DNA from: Tabrizicola fusiformis | GTDB taxonomy: Bacteria; Pseudomonadota; Alphaproteobacteria; Rhodobacterales; Rhodobacteraceae | Direction of reading: 5' to 3' | DNA length: 64,000 nt | Assembly (NCBI RefSeq): GCF_013328815.1 | Contig: NZ_JABUHN010000002.1 | Coordinates: 62,001 to 126,000 of the forward strand | Part shown: piece by piece, positions 26,104-36,393 of the stretch | How positions within the stretch are numbered: the first letter of the stretch is position 1 | How the letters are laid out: every line of letters starts with the position of its first letter | The notes under the pieces: model-generated | The model's database searches: none | What the model was told of the DNA's origin: nothing | The model's input: the letters and a program-made list of their open reading frames with translations, nothing else | Made by a program: the position numbers and the translations under genes

Positions 26104-27191
26104 CGGCGCCTCTGGCCCTGATCGCGGCGGGTGGCACCGGCGGCCATATGTTCCCCGCGCAGGCGCTGGCCGAGGCGCTGATCGCGCGCGGCTGGCGGGT
26201 GAAACTGTCCACCGATGCCCGCGGCGCGCGCTATGCCGGGGGCTTTCCCGCCGAAGTGCAGGTGGTGGTGACCGACAGCGCCACCTTCGCCCGGGGCGGG
26301 GTTCTGGCGAAACTGGCGGTGCCCTTCCGCATTGCGGGCGGTGTGCTGGCTGCGACGGCCCGCATGGTGGCGGACCGGCCCGCCGTGGTGGTGGGTTTCG
26401 GCGGATATCCAACCATCCCGGCCCTTTCTGCGGCCTTCCTCACCCGCAGGCCACGGCTTATCCATGAACAGAATGGCGTTCTTGGACGGGTGAACAAGAT
26501 ATTCGCCCGCCATGTCGCGCTTGTGGCCTGTGGCACCTGGCCCACGGCGTTGCCGCCGGGCGTGCAGGGCAACCACACCGGCAACCCGGTGCGGGCCGCC
26601 GTGCTGGAACGCGCCGGCGCCCCCTATATACCGCCCGGCGACTATCCGATGAGCCTTGTGGTCATCGGCGGCAGTCAGGGCGCGCGCATCCTTTCTGATG
26701 TGGTGCCACAGGCCGTCGCCCGCCTGCCCGAAGAGTTGCGTCGCCACCTGCGCGTGGCGCAGCAGGCCCGGCCCGAAGACCTTGACGGCGTGGTCGCCGC
26801 CTATGAGGCGGCCGGGCTGGTGGCCGAGGTGGCGCCCTTCTTTGCCGATATTCCCCGCCGCCTTTCCGAGGCGCAGCTTGTCATCAGCCGCTCGGGCGCC
26901 TCGTCGGTGGCCGATATCGCGGTGATCGGGCGGCCCGCTATCCTGATCCCCTTTGCCGCGGCGATGGACGACCATCAGACGGCGAATGCGCAGGGGCTGG
27001 TTCAGGCACAGGCGGCGGTGCTGATCCCCGAGAAGGCGCTTGACGCCGCCACCCTGTCGGACCACATGGCGGCGGTTCTGGGCCAGCCCGAGGCGGCGGC
27101 CCGCATGGCGACAGCGGCGCTGTCGCAGGGACGGCCGGATGCGACCGAACGGCTGGTCGCGCTGGTCGAAGGTCTGGTGAAGAAAGGGTAA
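26100..27191 (+). CDS. murG: UDP-GlcNAc transferase MurG
   Basis: Adds GlcNAc to lipid I, giving lipid II, at the inner face of the membrane. The 363-residue GT-B enzyme starts with GTG overlapping the ftsW stop (GTGA). It has the first glycine loop [12 protein letters not shown] and [12 protein letters not shown], then [13 protein letters not shown]. The second glycine-rich loop is VIGGSQGAR, and the UDP-GlcNAc site is [24 protein letters not shown] with the following DDHQ. The next gene, murC, starts four bases after its stop. Confidence 0.96.
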   Translation: MTAPLALIAAGGTGGHMFPAQALAEALIARGWRVKLSTDARGARYAGGFPAEVQVVVTDSATFARGGVLAKLAVPFRIAGGVLAATARMVADRPAVVVGFGGYPTIPALSAAFLTRRPRLIHEQNGVLGRVNKIFARHVALVACGTWPTALPPGVQGNHTGNPVRAAVLERAGAPYIPPGDYPMSLVVIGGSQGARILSDVVPQAVARLPEELRRHLRVAQQARPEDLDGVVAAYEAAGLVAEVAPFFADIPRRLSEAQLVISRSGASSVADIAVIGRPAILIPFAAAMDDHQTANAQGLVQAQAAVLIPEKALDAATLSDHMAAVLGQPEAAARMATAALSQGRPDATERLVALVEGLVKKG

Positions 27192-27195
27192 CGCG

Positions 27196-28605
27196 ATGAA
27201 CGCCACAAAACTGCCGATGGAACTGGGGCCGATCCACTTTGTGGGCATCGGCGGCATCGGCATGTCGGGCATCGCCGAAGTGTTGATGACGTTGGGCTAC
27301 CGGGTGCAGGGCTCGGATTCCAAGGCATCCAAGATCACCGACCGGCTGGTGTCGTTGGGCGCGGTGTTCCACGAAGGCCAGCGCGCCGAAAACATCGGCG
27401 AGGCGGCGGTGGTCGTGGTGTCTTCGGCCATCAAGAAGGGCAATCCCGAGCTGGAAGAGGCGCGGCGGAAAAAGCTGCCCGTGGTCCGCCGGGCCGAGAT
27501 GCTGGCCGAACTGATGCGGCTGCGCTCGAACATCGCCATCGCGGGCACCCATGGCAAGACCACGACGACGACCATGGTTGCCACGCTTCTGGACAAGGGC
27601 GGGTTTGACCCCACCGTGATCAACGGCGGGGTGATCCATGCCTATGGCTCGAATGCGCGGGCCGGGGCCGGAGAATGGATGGTGGTCGAGGCGGATGAAA
27701 GCGACGGTTCCTTCAACCGGCTGCCCGCGACCATTGCCATCGTCACCAACATCGACCCCGAGCATATGGAGCATTGGGGCAGCTTCGACGCGCTGCGCAA
27801 AGGCTTCTATGATTTCGTCTCGAACGTGCCGTTTTATGGGTTGGCGGTCTGCTGCACCGATCATCCCGAGGTGCAGGCACTTGTCGGCAAGGTCACCGAC
27901 CGCCGCATCGTGACCTTTGGCTTCAACGCGCAAGCGGATGTGCGGGCGGTGAACCTGACGTTCGAAAATGGCATAGCGCACTTCGATATCCTGCTTCAGA
28001 ATGAAGGCGAAGGTTCGAAAATTGAAGGTTGCACCTTGCCGATGCCGGGGGATCACAACGTCTCCAACGCGCTGTCGGCGGTGGCAGTGGCCCGGCATCT
28101 GGGCATGAAGCGTGATGAAATCCGCGAGGCGCTGGCCGGGTTCGCCGGGGTCAACCGCCGCTTCACCAAGGTCGGCGAAGTGGGCGGCGTGACCATCATC
28201 GACGACTATGGCCACCACCCGGTGGAGATTGCCGCCGTGCTGAAAGCCGCCCGTCAGGCGACCAAGGGTCGGGTGATCGCCGTGCATCAGCCGCACCGCT
28301 ATACCCGTTTGTCCAGTCTTTTCGAGGACTTCTGCACCTGCTTCAACGAAGCCGATGTGGTCGCCATCGCCGAAGTCTATGCCGCGGGCGAAGACCCGAT
28401 CCCCGGCGCCAGCCGCGACGATCTGGTGGCAGGTCTTATCGCCCATGGCCACCGTCACGCCCGCGCCCTGCTGGACGAGGGCGACCTGCTGCGGCTGGTC
28501 AAGGAACAGGCCCGCCCGGGCGATATGGTGGTCTGTCTGGGCGCCGGGACGATCTCGGCCTGGGCCAATGCGTTGCCCGCCAAGCTTGTGGGACATACCG
28601 CATGA
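27196..28605 (+). CDS. murC: UDP-MurNAc:L-alanine ligase
   Basis: First amino-acid ligase of peptidoglycan precursor synthesis. The 469-residue protein begins with the nucleotide loop [17 protein letters not shown] and QGSDSKAS. The ATP loop is [11 protein letters not shown] (about residue 117). Further motifs are [22 protein letters not shown] and [10 protein letters not shown], with HQPHRYTRL in the C-terminal domain. All are standard for MurC. It is followed by two small membrane-protein genes before murB. Confidence 0.97.
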   Translation: MNATKLPMELGPIHFVGIGGIGMSGIAEVLMTLGYRVQGSDSKASKITDRLVSLGAVFHEGQRAENIGEAAVVVVSSAIKKGNPELEEARRKKLPVVRRAEMLAELMRLRSNIAIAGTHGKTTTTTMVATLLDKGGFDPTVINGGVIHAYGSNARAGAGEWMVVEADESDGSFNRLPATIAIVTNIDPEHMEHWGSFDALRKGFYDFVSNVPFYGLAVCCTDHPEVQALVGKVTDRRIVTFGFNAQADVRAVNLTFENGIAHFDILLQNEGEGSKIEGCTLPMPGDHNVSNALSAVAVARHLGMKRDEIREALAGFAGVNRRFTKVGEVGGVTIIDDYGHHPVEIAAVLKAARQATKGRVIAVHQPHRYTRLSSLFEDFCTCFNEADVVAIAEVYAAGEDPIPGASRDDLVAGLIAHGHRHARALLDEGDLLRLVKEQARPGDMVVCLGAGTISAWANALPAKLVGHTA

Positions 28606-28667
28606 GGATTCTGGGAAAAGGAAACCCTTTCAAAGAGCTGTGGGTGGTTTCTGAGGGAGTTGTACAA

Positions 28668-28691
28668 ATGTGCAGTCGGGTCTGCGTATGA
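28668..28691 (+). other. Possible 7-codon leader ORF coupled to the first DUF2484 gene
   Basis: GAGGGAG (28653-28659) is ideally spaced for an ATG at 28668 that encodes MCSRVCV and stops at TGA 28689-28691, overlapping the ATG at 28688 (ATGA). Alternatively the same ribosome site serves a GTG at 28670 in the DUF2484 frame, adding six residues. Both readings are compatible with the sequence. Confidence 0.3.
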
Positions 28692-28936
28692 GTTATCCAC
28701 TCCTCCTCGGCTGTCTTTGGGTGGTCGCGGCGGCGGGCGTGTCGTTCCTGCCGATGCGCGCCCAATTCGCGCCGGGGCTGGCCCTGCTGATCGCCGCCCC
28801 GGTGCTGATCGTCTGGCTGGGACTGGCGCATGGCTGGTTCCTAGCGGGCATCGGCAGCTTTGCCTTCCTGTCGATGTTCCGCAAGCCGCTCTGGTATTTC
28901 ACCCGCCGCGCCCTTGGACGAAAGGTCGCCGAATGA
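28688..28936 (+). CDS. Small inner-membrane protein, DUF2484 family (first copy)
   Basis: An 82-residue protein with two or three membrane segments (about 4-20, 28-45 and 50-62) and a basic C-terminal tail ([16 protein letters not shown]). The [16 protein letters not shown] start and the pattern [21 protein letters not shown] resemble the DUF2484 family, which I associate with Rhodobacteraceae. There is no known function. It is related to the next gene and overlaps it by four bases. Lying between murC and murB in an otherwise essential cluster suggests an envelope or division-linked role, which is inference. Confidence 0.75.
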   Translation: MSYPLLLGCLWVVAAAGVSFLPMRAQFAPGLALLIAAPVLIVWLGLAHGWFLAGIGSFAFLSMFRKPLWYFTRRALGRKVAE

Positions 28937-29190
28937 CCGCCGCCCTGATTGCCGCCTTCCTCTGGCTGATCGCCGCCAATGTGATCGCCATGTTCCCCAG
29001 CCGCGACCAGCATTGGACCAACGCCTATATCCTGATCGCCATCGGCGTGCCGATCCTTGGCTGGGTCACCTTCACCGGCGGCCCGCTCTGGGGCTTTGCC
29101 GTGCTGGTCGGCGGGGCGAGCGTGCTGCGCTGGCCGCTGGTCTATCTCTGGCGCTGGACGCGGCGACAGGTGCAGGGGCTGCGGCCATGA
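28933..29190 (+). CDS. Small inner-membrane protein, DUF2484 family (second copy)
   Basis: An 85-residue protein with the same plan as its neighbour: [24 protein letters not shown], two or three membrane segments, then a basic tail ([14 protein letters not shown]). Positions such as LWxxAA, P-x-R-x-Q, the IAIGVPILG helix and RxPLxY line up with the first copy, so the two are tandem paralogues. It overlaps both neighbours by four bases (ATGA on each side), so it is translated as part of the dcw message. It has no catalytic motif. Its function is unknown. Confidence 0.75.
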   Translation: MTAALIAAFLWLIAANVIAMFPSRDQHWTNAYILIAIGVPILGWVTFTGGPLWGFAVLVGGASVLRWPLVYLWRWTRRQVQGLRP

Positions 29191-30113
29191 GCGGGCTGCC
29201 CGCCGTGCGCGGCACGCTGACCCCGAGCCGCGCCCTCGCCGATCTGACGTGGCTGCGCGTCGGCGGCCCTGCTGACTGGCTGTTCCAGCCCGCTGATGAG
29301 ACGGACCTTGCCGCTTTCCTTGCCGCGCTGGACCCGGCCATTGCCGTCTTCCCGATGGGGGTCGGCAGCAATCTGATCGTGCGCGACGGCGGTATCCGCG
29401 CCGTGGTGATCCGGCTGGGGCGCGGCTTCAATGCCATTGAAACCACAGGGGAAACCGTAACCGCAGGCGCGGCCGCGCTGGACGCCCATGTGGCGCGCAA
29501 GGCAGCCGGGGCGGGGCTGGACCTGACCTTCCTGCGCACCATTCCCGGCAGCATCGGCGGTGCTGTGCGGATGAATGCGGGCTGCTATGGGTCATATGTG
29601 GCGGACAATCTGGTGTCGGTCCGCGTCGTCACCCGTCAGGGCGCGGCGCGCGACATTCCCGCTGCCGACCTGAACCTGCGCTATCGCCAGTCCGACCTGC
29701 CGGAAGGTTGGGTCATCACCGCGGCCACCTTCCGCGCTGCCAAGGGCGATCCGGCGGAACTTGAGGCGCGGATGGCCGACCAGATTGCCAAGCGCGACGC
29801 CAGCCAGCCCACCAAAGACCGCAGCGCAGGGTCCACCTTCCGCAACCCGGTGGGCCATTCCAGCACCGGCCGCGCCGATGACAACCACGAGCTGAAGGCG
29901 TGGAAGGTGATCGACGATGCCGGGATGCGGGGCGCCACCAAGGGCGGCGCGCAGATGAGCCCGAAGCATTCCAACTTCCTGATCAACGCGGGTGGGGCCT
30001 CTGCCGCCGATCTCGAGGATTTGGGCGAAGAGGTGCGAAAAAGGGTTTTCCAACAGAGCGGTATCACGCTAGAGTGGGAAATCATGCGGGTCGGCGAACG
30101 CCCCGCGAAATGA
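29187..30113 (+). CDS. murB: UDP-N-acetylenolpyruvoylglucosamine reductase
   Basis: FAD- and NADPH-dependent reduction that completes UDP-MurNAc. The 308-residue protein has the FAD-binding [12 protein letters not shown] and [15 protein letters not shown]. The block [21 protein letters not shown] and the active-site serine region [11 protein letters not shown] follow, then [16 protein letters not shown], typical of the shorter type II MurB enzymes. The start overlaps the second DUF2484 gene by four bases. Confidence 0.97.
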   Translation: MSGLPAVRGTLTPSRALADLTWLRVGGPADWLFQPADETDLAAFLAALDPAIAVFPMGVGSNLIVRDGGIRAVVIRLGRGFNAIETTGETVTAGAAALDAHVARKAAGAGLDLTFLRTIPGSIGGAVRMNAGCYGSYVADNLVSVRVVTRQGAARDIPAADLNLRYRQSDLPEGWVITAATFRAAKGDPAELEARMADQIAKRDASQPTKDRSAGSTFRNPVGHSSTGRADDNHELKAWKVIDDAGMRGATKGGAQMSPKHSNFLINAGGASAADLEDLGEEVRKRVFQQSGITLEWEIMRVGERPAK

Positions 30114-30135
30114 CAAGACCAAAATAACAAGACCA

Positions 30136-30150
30136 CGGGCAAAAAGCCCG
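30136..30150 (+). other. Short hairpin between murB and ddl
   Basis: CGGGC and GCCCG pair around AAAAA in the 51-base gap. There is no T-run, so any termination would be weak. It may serve as a processing site or only shape the ddl leader. Confidence 0.25.
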
Positions 30151-30164
30151 GGCAGAGGCAGTAA

Positions 30165-31085
30165 ATGGCGGGCACATCGAGCGGGATGGCCCCCCGAGTG
30201 GCGGTGTTGATGGGTGGACTTTCCGCGGAGCGGGAGGTTTCCTTGTCGTCCGGGCGTGAATGCGCCGCGGCCCTTCGGGTGGCAGGGTTTCAGGTGATCG
30301 AGGTCGATTGTGGCCCCGACCTGCCCGCACGGCTGGCCGAAATCAAACCCGATGTCGCCTTCAATGCCCTGCATGGCCGTTGGGGCGAGGATGGCTGCGT
30401 GCAGGGCCTCTTGGAATGGCTGCGCATTCCTTACACCCATTCGGGCGTGCTGGCCTCGTCGCTGGCGATGGACAAGGCGCGCGCCAAAGAGGTTTACGCC
30501 GCCGCCGGTCTGCCCACCGTGACCAGCCGTCTGGCCTGCCGCGAAGAGGTCGAGGCGCATCACGTCCTGCCGCCACCCTATGTGGTGAAACCGAACAACG
30601 AAGGCTCGTCCGTCGGCGTCTATATTGTGCGCGAGGGGGCGAATGCCCCGCGTCTGGCCGCGACGATGCCGGAAGTGGTGATGGTGGAAACCTATGCCCC
30701 GGGACGCGAATTGACGACCGCCGTGATGGGGGACCGGGCGCTTTGCGTGACGGATATCATCACCAGCGGCTGGTATGATTACGATGCGAAATACACCACC
30801 GGCGGCTCGCGCCATGTGATCCCGGCGGACCTGCCGCAAGAGATTACCGAAGCCTGCCTGGACTATGCCCTGCGCGCCCACCGCGCCTTGGGCTGCCGGG
30901 GTGTCAGCCGCACCGATTTCCGCTGGGATGAAACGCGGGGTCTGGCGGGGCTGATCCTGCTCGAGACCAACACCCAGCCCGGCATGACGCCGACCTCGCT
31001 TGCGCCCGAGCAGGCGGGCCATTGCGGCATTTCCTTTCCCGAGCTTTGCCGCTGGATGGTCGAGGACGCCTCATGCAATCGCTAG
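30165..31085 (+). CDS. ddl: D-alanine--D-alanine ligase
   Basis: Joins two D-alanines with ATP for the MurF step. The 306-residue ATP-grasp enzyme has [17 protein letters not shown] and the substrate-site [34 protein letters not shown], the ATP-binding [16 protein letters not shown], and the metal/phosphate end [15 protein letters not shown] complete the family set. It overlaps ftsQ by 13 bases. Confidence 0.96.
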   Translation: MAGTSSGMAPRVAVLMGGLSAEREVSLSSGRECAAALRVAGFQVIEVDCGPDLPARLAEIKPDVAFNALHGRWGEDGCVQGLLEWLRIPYTHSGVLASSLAMDKARAKEVYAAAGLPTVTSRLACREEVEAHHVLPPPYVVKPNNEGSSVGVYIVREGANAPRLAATMPEVVMVETYAPGRELTTAVMGDRALCVTDIITSGWYDYDAKYTTGGSRHVIPADLPQEITEACLDYALRAHRALGCRGVSRTDFRWDETRGLAGLILLETNTQPGMTPTSLAPEQAGHCGISFPELCRWMVEDASCNR

Positions 31086-31972
31086 CCCGCATTCCCCTGC
31101 GCCGCGATCCGGCGCCCAGCCGCTGGTCCTACCGGATGCAGCGGCTGTGGCTGACGCCGCTGTTCCGCCTGCTGTGCCGGGTGGGGCTGCCGGGGTTGGT
31201 CGTGGTGCTGGTTGCCGCATTGGTGCTGATGGATCAGGGGCGCCGCGCGGCCATCACGGGCGTCTTTTCCCACCTGACCGAACAGTTTCAGGCCCGCCCC
31301 GAGTTTCGCGTCAACCTGATGTCGGTCGAGGGGGCTTCGCCGGAACTGGCCGATGCCGTCCGGGCGCGGCTGGGGGTTAAGCTGCCGGTGTCGTCGTTCG
31401 ATCTGGATCTCTTGGCGCTGCGGGCCAAGGCCGAAGCGATGGATGCCGTGGCCGCCGCCGAATTGCGCGTCCGCTCCGGCGGGGTGTTGCAGGTCACGAT
31501 TACCGAGCGCGAGCCGATGCTGGTCTGGCGCAAGGATGATGCGCGGATCGAGATGCTGGATGCCTCGGGTCACCGGGTGGCGGCGCTGGCCGAGCGGGCC
31601 GACCGCCCCGATCTGCCGCTGATCGCGGGCGAGGGCGCCGATGCCGCTGCGGTTGAGGCGCTGGCGCTGATCGACGCCGCCGGGCCGCTTTTGCCGCGGA
31701 TGCGCGGGCTGGTGCGGATGGGGCAGCGGCGCTGGGACATGGTTCTGGACCGCGACCAACGCATTCTGTTGCCCGCAGAAAACCCGGTTCCGGCGCTTGA
31801 GGCGCTTCTGGCGCTGAACACCGCCGACGACCTGCTGGCTCGCGACCTGACGGCGATTGATTTGCGCGACCCGGCGCGGCTGGTGCTGCGCCTGTCCCCC
31901 CATGCCCTGACCGAAGCCCGCCGCGCGCGTGGCATCATAGACAAGACCGCGAAGACGGAGAGCAGCCTATGA
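31073..31972 (+). CDS. ftsQ: Cell division protein FtsQ
   Basis: A bitopic membrane protein of the divisome that links early and late components with FtsL and FtsB. The 299-residue product has a cytoplasmic N-terminus of about 40 residues and one membrane segment ([15 protein letters not shown]). The periplasmic POTRA domain ([21 protein letters not shown]) and beta domain with [14 protein letters not shown] follow. The ATG at 31073 lies inside the end of ddl. An earlier in-frame start would add 17 residues encoded by ddl sequence. Confidence 0.92.
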   Translation: MQSLARIPLRRDPAPSRWSYRMQRLWLTPLFRLLCRVGLPGLVVVLVAALVLMDQGRRAAITGVFSHLTEQFQARPEFRVNLMSVEGASPELADAVRARLGVKLPVSSFDLDLLALRAKAEAMDAVAAAELRVRSGGVLQVTITEREPMLVWRKDDARIEMLDASGHRVAALAERADRPDLPLIAGEGADAAAVEALALIDAAGPLLPRMRGLVRMGQRRWDMVLDRDQRILLPAENPVPALEALLALNTADDLLARDLTAIDLRDPARLVLRLSPHALTEARRARGIIDKTAKTESSL

Positions 31973-33303
31973 CCGATCTTTACCAGACCCAGCGCGCCAT
32001 GCGCACCCTGCGCCGCACCGCTATTCAGCGCGGGGTGGTGGCCATTCTGGACGTGGGCACCTCGAAGATCGCCTGTCTGGTGCTGCGCTTTGACGGATAC
32101 GAAAGTCAGGCTGACAGCGACGGCGTGGGGCCGATGGCCGGGCAATCCACTTTCCGCGTGATCGGTGCCGCCACCACCCGCTCGCGCGGGGTGCGCTTTG
32201 GCGAAATCGCGGTGATGAATGAAACCGAACGCGCCATCCGCACCGCGGTTCAGGCGGCGCAGAAGATGGCGAATGTCCGTGTCGATCACGTGATCGCCTG
32301 TTTCTCGGGGGCCGAGCCGCGCAGCTATGGTCTGGCGGGCGAATGGGAATTGCAGGATTCGGTGGTCAGCGAACAGGATGTGGCCCGCGTGCTGGCCGCC
32401 TGCGACGTGCCCCCCTTGGGAGAGGCGCGCGAGGTGCTGCACGCCCAGCCGGTGAACTTTGCGCTGGACCACCGCACCGGGCTTGGCGACCCGCGCGGCC
32501 AGATCGGCAACCGGCTGGCCTGCGACATGCACCTGTTGTCGGTCGATGCCAGCGTGATCCAGAACCTGCTTTACTGCATCAACCGCTGTGACCTTGAACT
32601 CGCCGGGGTGGCGTCCTCGTCCTATGTTTCGGGCGTGGCCAGTCTGGTTGAGGATGAACAGGAACTGGGTGCTGCCTGCATCGACATGGGCGGCGGGTCC
32701 ACCGGCATTTCGATCTTCATGAAGAAGCACATGATCTTTGCCGATGCGGTGCGCATGGGCGGCGACCATGTGACCTCGGACATCTCCAAGGGTCTGCAAG
32801 TGCCGCTGGCCGTGGCCGAGCGGATCAAGACCAAGCATGGCGGCGTTCACGCCACCGGCATGGATGACCGCGAGATGATCGAGATGGGCGGAGATTCCGG
32901 CGATTGGGAGAAAGACCGCCGTCAGGTCAGCCGCACGGAACTTATCGGCATCATGCGGCCGCGGGTCGAGGAAATCCTTGAAGAGGTGCGCGGGCGTCTG
33001 GATGCGGCAGGGTTCGACACTTTGCCCAGCCAGCAGATCGTTCTGACGGGCGGCGCCAGCCAGATCCCGGGGCTTGACGGGCTGGCCAGCCGCATTCTGG
33101 GCAGCCGGGTGCGGATGGGCCGCCCCCTGCGGGTGCAGGGCCTGCCGCAGGCCGCCACCGGCGCGGCCTTTTCGGCCGCGGTGGGGCTTTGCCTCTTTGC
33201 GGCACATCCGCAGGATGAATGGTGGGACTTCGACATTCCGACCGAACGCTATCCGGCACGCTCGATCAAGAGGGCCCTGCGGTGGTTCAAGGACAACTGG
33301 TAA
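31969..33303 (+). CDS. ftsA: Cell division protein FtsA
   Basis: An actin-like ATPase that tethers FtsZ to the membrane. The 444-residue protein has the phosphate-1 loop VVAILDVGTSKIACLVL, the 1C domain and the phosphate-2 loop AACIDMGGGSTGISIF. The adenosine motif is VLTGGASQIPGLDGLA. The C-terminal RSIKRALRWFKDNW is an amphipathic membrane-targeting helix. It overlaps ftsQ by four bases. A 214-base gap then precedes ftsZ. Confidence 0.96.
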   Translation: MTDLYQTQRAMRTLRRTAIQRGVVAILDVGTSKIACLVLRFDGYESQADSDGVGPMAGQSTFRVIGAATTRSRGVRFGEIAVMNETERAIRTAVQAAQKMANVRVDHVIACFSGAEPRSYGLAGEWELQDSVVSEQDVARVLAACDVPPLGEAREVLHAQPVNFALDHRTGLGDPRGQIGNRLACDMHLLSVDASVIQNLLYCINRCDLELAGVASSSYVSGVASLVEDEQELGAACIDMGGGSTGISIFMKKHMIFADAVRMGGDHVTSDISKGLQVPLAVAERIKTKHGGVHATGMDDREMIEMGGDSGDWEKDRRQVSRTELIGIMRPRVEEILEEVRGRLDAAGFDTLPSQQIVLTGGASQIPGLDGLASRILGSRVRMGRPLRVQGLPQAATGAAFSAAVGLCLFAAHPQDEWWDFDIPTERYPARSIKRALRWFKDNW

Positions 33304-33329
33304 CCCGCTATATCCTGCGCTTCTGGCGA

Positions 33330-33353
33330 AATGCCGCTGATACGGGCGGCATT
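33330..33353. other. Hairpin after ftsA
   Basis: AATGCCGC and GCGGCATT form a perfect 8-bp stem with an 8-base loop, 27 bases after the ftsA stop. There is no T-run. It could end part of the upstream transcript or be an operator in the ftsZ promoter region. Confidence 0.35.
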
Positions 33354-33405
33354 CCTCCCAGATTTTGTGGGAACACAGTGTTTTTCTCGTGACCTCCGGT
33401 TTCCT

Positions 33406-33414
33406 TGTGGATAG
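33406..33414 (-). promoter_or_regulatory. DnaA-box-like site in the ftsA-ftsZ gap
   Basis: TGTGGATAG is one base from the reverse complement of the consensus DnaA box TTATCCACA. It lies 104 bases before the ftsZ start, in the only sizeable gap of this part of the cluster. A single near-match can occur by chance. Confidence 0.3.
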
Positions 33415-33517
33415 ATTGGGGGATAAGTCGGCATTCCGGGCCTCGGGGACGGGTTCGGACAGACCGGCAGCTTAACCGGCGCGGCAGCAAGCCAGCACAA
33501 GAACAGGCGGACAGACC

Positions 33518-35155
33518 ATGGCATTGAACCTGATCATGACCAATCAGCGCGAAGAGCTGAAGCCGCGCATCACCGTTTTCGGCGTCGGTGGGGCGGGCGG
33601 CAATGCCGTCAACAACATGATCGACAAATCCCTTGAGGGGGTCGAGTTCGTGGTCGCCAACACCGATGCGCAGGCGCTGCAGCAATCCAAGGCCGAAGCC
33701 CGCATCCAGATGGGCCTGAAGGTGACCGAAGGTCTGGGCGCCGGCGCGCGCCCCACGGTTGGCGCCGCCGCCGCCGAAGAGACCATCGAAGAGATCGTTG
33801 ACCATCTGGCCGGCGCCCATATGTGCTTCATCACCGCCGGGATGGGCGGCGGCACCGGCACCGGCGCGGCCCCGATCATCGCGCAGGCCGCGCGGGAGCT
33901 GGGCGTGCTGACCGTCGGCGTCGTGACCAAGCCCTTCCAGTTCGAGGGCAACAAGCGGATGAAGCAGGCCGAAGAGGGCATCGCTGCCCTGCAAAAGGTC
34001 GTCGATACGCTGATCATCATTCCGAACCAGAACCTCTTCCGTTTGGCGAACGAGCGCACCACCTTCACCGAAGCCTTCGCCATGGCCGATGACGTGCTGT
34101 ATCAGGGCGTCAAGGGCGTGACCGATCTGATGGTGCGCCCCGGCCTGATCAACCTCGACTTTGCCGATGTCCGCGCCGTGATGGACGAGATGGGCAAGGC
34201 GATGATGGGCACCGGCGAAGCCTCGGGCGATGACCGTGCGGTTCAGGCGGCGGAAAAGGCCATTGCCAACCCGCTGTTGGACGAAATCAGCCTGCATGGC
34301 GCCAAGGGCGTGCTGATCAACATCACCGGCGGCACCGATCTGACGCTGTTCGAACTGGACGAAGCCGCCAATATTATCCGCGAAAAGGTCGATCCTGACG
34401 CCAATATCATCGTGGGCAGCACGCTTGACCCGTCGATGCAGGGCGCGATCCGGGTTTCGGTCGTCGCCACCGGCATTGATGTGAGCCAGGCCAAGGCCGA
34501 TGTGCCCGTCGCCCGCCGCTCGATGGCCGAGCCGCTGAAGCCCGTGCAACCGGCGCCCGAGCCGCGCCGTGAAGCGCCGATGACGCTGACCGCGCCCGCC
34601 GCGCCGCAAAGCTATGCCCCGGCGCCGACCCTGTTTGACGAGGTTCCCGCCGCCGCCTTCCAACCGGCGCCCGAGCCGGAAGACGTGATTGCCGCCGCCG
34701 ACGATCTGCCGCCGCCGGTCTATCGCGCCCCCGCTGCGCAACAGCAACCGGCGCCGCGTTCGGCGCCCGCCGCCGCGGCTGCCCATGATGCCGACGCGGC
34801 CAGCTTTGTCGCGCCGCGTCCGCGCGCCCCCGGCACCCCATCGCCCGAGGCGCTGGCCCGTCTGCAGGCCGCTGTGTCGAAAAGCCCTGCCGCTGCCGCG
34901 CAGCGCCCGGCGGCAGCCGCCGCTCCGGCCCGCGCCCCTGCGGCGCAGCCCGCGGCCAAGCCCGCCGCCGAGGCCCGCCCGCGCTTTGGCATCGGCGGTC
35001 TGATCAGCCGGATGGCCGGCGGTCACCCCGAAACCGCCGAGCGCCCGGCCGCCCGGAACCAGCCGCCCGTCACCTCTTATGACGACGAGCAGGACATGGG
35101 CGCCGATCAGGAACGGATCGAGATTCCCGCCTTCCTGCGGCGGCAGGCCAACTGA
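33518..35155 (+). CDS. ftsZ: Cell division protein FtsZ
   Basis: A tubulin-like GTPase that forms the division ring. The 545-residue protein has the N-terminal [13 protein letters not shown], the GTP tubulin signature [12 protein letters not shown] (about residues 107-118), and the synergy loop [14 protein letters not shown] linker of about 200 residues, rich in Ala and Pro (330-530), is characteristic of alphaproteobacteria. The C-terminal peptide [13 protein letters not shown] binds FtsA. Its own upstream gap suggests a separate promoter. A strong terminator follows. Confidence 0.98.
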   Translation: MALNLIMTNQREELKPRITVFGVGGAGGNAVNNMIDKSLEGVEFVVANTDAQALQQSKAEARIQMGLKVTEGLGAGARPTVGAAAAEETIEEIVDHLAGAHMCFITAGMGGGTGTGAAPIIAQAARELGVLTVGVVTKPFQFEGNKRMKQAEEGIAALQKVVDTLIIIPNQNLFRLANERTTFTEAFAMADDVLYQGVKGVTDLMVRPGLINLDFADVRAVMDEMGKAMMGTGEASGDDRAVQAAEKAIANPLLDEISLHGAKGVLINITGGTDLTLFELDEAANIIREKVDPDANIIVGSTLDPSMQGAIRVSVVATGIDVSQAKADVPVARRSMAEPLKPVQPAPEPRREAPMTLTAPAAPQSYAPAPTLFDEVPAAAFQPAPEPEDVIAAADDLPPPVYRAPAAQQQPAPRSAPAAAAAHDADAASFVAPRPRAPGTPSPEALARLQAAVSKSPAAAAQRPAAAAAPARAPAAQPAAKPAAEARPRFGIGGLISRMAGGHPETAERPAARNQPPVTSYDDEQDMGADQERIEIPAFLRRQAN

Positions 35156-35179
35156 CGAAAGGTTGCAATCGTTGCAAAG

Positions 35180-35203
35180 GCCCGGCCAAGCGCCGGGCTT
35201 TTT
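35180..35203 (+). terminator. Rho-independent terminator after ftsZ
   Basis: GCCCGGC (35180-35186) and GCCGGGC (35192-35198) form a perfect stem with a CAAGC loop, followed by TTTTTC. AAAG before the stem can extend the pairing. It begins 25 bases after the ftsZ stop and ends the dcw cluster. Confidence 0.9.
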
Positions 35204-35341
35204 CATTTATATCAATGACTTGCCGCGTTGCGGCGCTGTCACATTCGGTTACAAAGAGTGAGTTGAGATCACAACCCAAGCGCCCTAGGTAGGTCTCGCC
35301 GGGACAATACCGGCGCTTGAACGGGTTCGGGATCAACAGCC

Positions 35342-36274
35342 GTGCAAAACACGCTTGCCACCTCTGCCACCTTCCGGGGGCTTGGCCTTCACTCCGGCGC
35401 GCCGGTCACCATGACCGTGCATCCGGCCGAGGCGGGTCATGGCATCTGGTTCCGGCGGATCGATCTGGCCGCGGGCGATACCCGTGTGGCCGCCCGCTGG
35501 GATACCGTCGTTCCCTCGAAACTCTGCACCCTGATCGCCAATGCGGCGGGCGCTTCGGTTTCGACCATCGAACATGTGATGGCCGCGCTGGCCGGTTCGG
35601 CCATCCACAATGCGCTGATCGACATTGACGGGCCGGAAGTGCCGATTCTCGACGGTTCGGCGGCGCCTTTCGTGGCGGGCTTCCTTGCTGCGGGCATCGT
35701 GGCGCAGGATGCGCCGGTGCGGGCGCTGCGGGTGCTGAAAACGGTGGAAGTGCGCGAGGGTGAGGCCGTCGCGCGTCTGGAACCGGCCGAAATGCTGGAA
35801 ATCGACTTCGAGATCGACTTTACCGATGCCGCCATCGGCCGTCAGGAAAAGCACCTGAATCTGGCCAACGGCGCCTTCGTGCGCGAACTCTCTGACAGCC
35901 GCACCTTCTGCCGCAATGCCGAAGTGGTGGCGATGCGCGAACGCGGGCTGGCCTTGGGCGGCACGCTGGAAAATGCCGTGGTGTTCGAGGGCGACCGCGT
36001 GTTGTCGCCCGGCGGGCTGCGCCATGCCGACGAACCCGTGCGTCACAAGATGCTGGATGCGGTGGGCGACCTTGCCCTTGCCGGAGGGCCGATCCTGGGC
36101 CGCTATACCGGCGTGCGCGCCGGCCATGCGATGACCAACCGTCTGCTGCGCGCGCTTTTCGCCACGCCGGGCGCCTGGCGCTGGCAAGATTGCACCGAAC
36201 TGACCGGCGCCAAACTGCCGGGTGTGGGCGTGCATTCCGCCGATCTGCCCCGCTCTCTGGCTGCTGTTGCCTGA
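35342..36274 (+). CDS. lpxC: UDP-3-O-acyl-N-acetylglucosamine deacetylase LpxC
   Basis: Zinc enzyme of the committed step of lipid A synthesis. The 310-residue protein starts with GTG. It has FRGLGLHSGAPVTM and VSTIEHVMAALAG (first zinc histidine). EVPILDGSAAPFV follows, with SRTFCRNAE and DEPVRHKMLDAVGDLAL (zinc His and catalytic residues). The end AGHAMTNRLLRAL carries the late histidine. It lies 186 bases after the ftsZ stop, beyond the terminator, and therefore probably has its own promoter. Confidence 0.96.
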   Translation: MQNTLATSATFRGLGLHSGAPVTMTVHPAEAGHGIWFRRIDLAAGDTRVAARWDTVVPSKLCTLIANAAGASVSTIEHVMAALAGSAIHNALIDIDGPEVPILDGSAAPFVAGFLAAGIVAQDAPVRALRVLKTVEVREGEAVARLEPAEMLEIDFEIDFTDAAIGRQEKHLNLANGAFVRELSDSRTFCRNAEVVAMRERGLALGGTLENAVVFEGDRVLSPGGLRHADEPVRHKMLDAVGDLALAGGPILGRYTGVRAGHAMTNRLLRALFATPGAWRWQDCTELTGAKLPGVGVHSADLPRSLAAVA

Positions 36275-36393
36275 TAAGCGGCGGCGCGGCATAAACCCGT
36301 TTTGCGCCCCGGATTTTTCTGTGCTACGAGGGGCCAACACGGGCAGAACCCGCCTCTGGGCCGGGACGCACGAGGCAACGGGATAGGCGGAAG

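Noticed and set aside
28690-28698. DnaA-box-like TTATCCAC at the start of the first DUF2484 gene
   Set aside because: It lies in coding sequence, matches eight of nine bases only, and there is no second site nearby.
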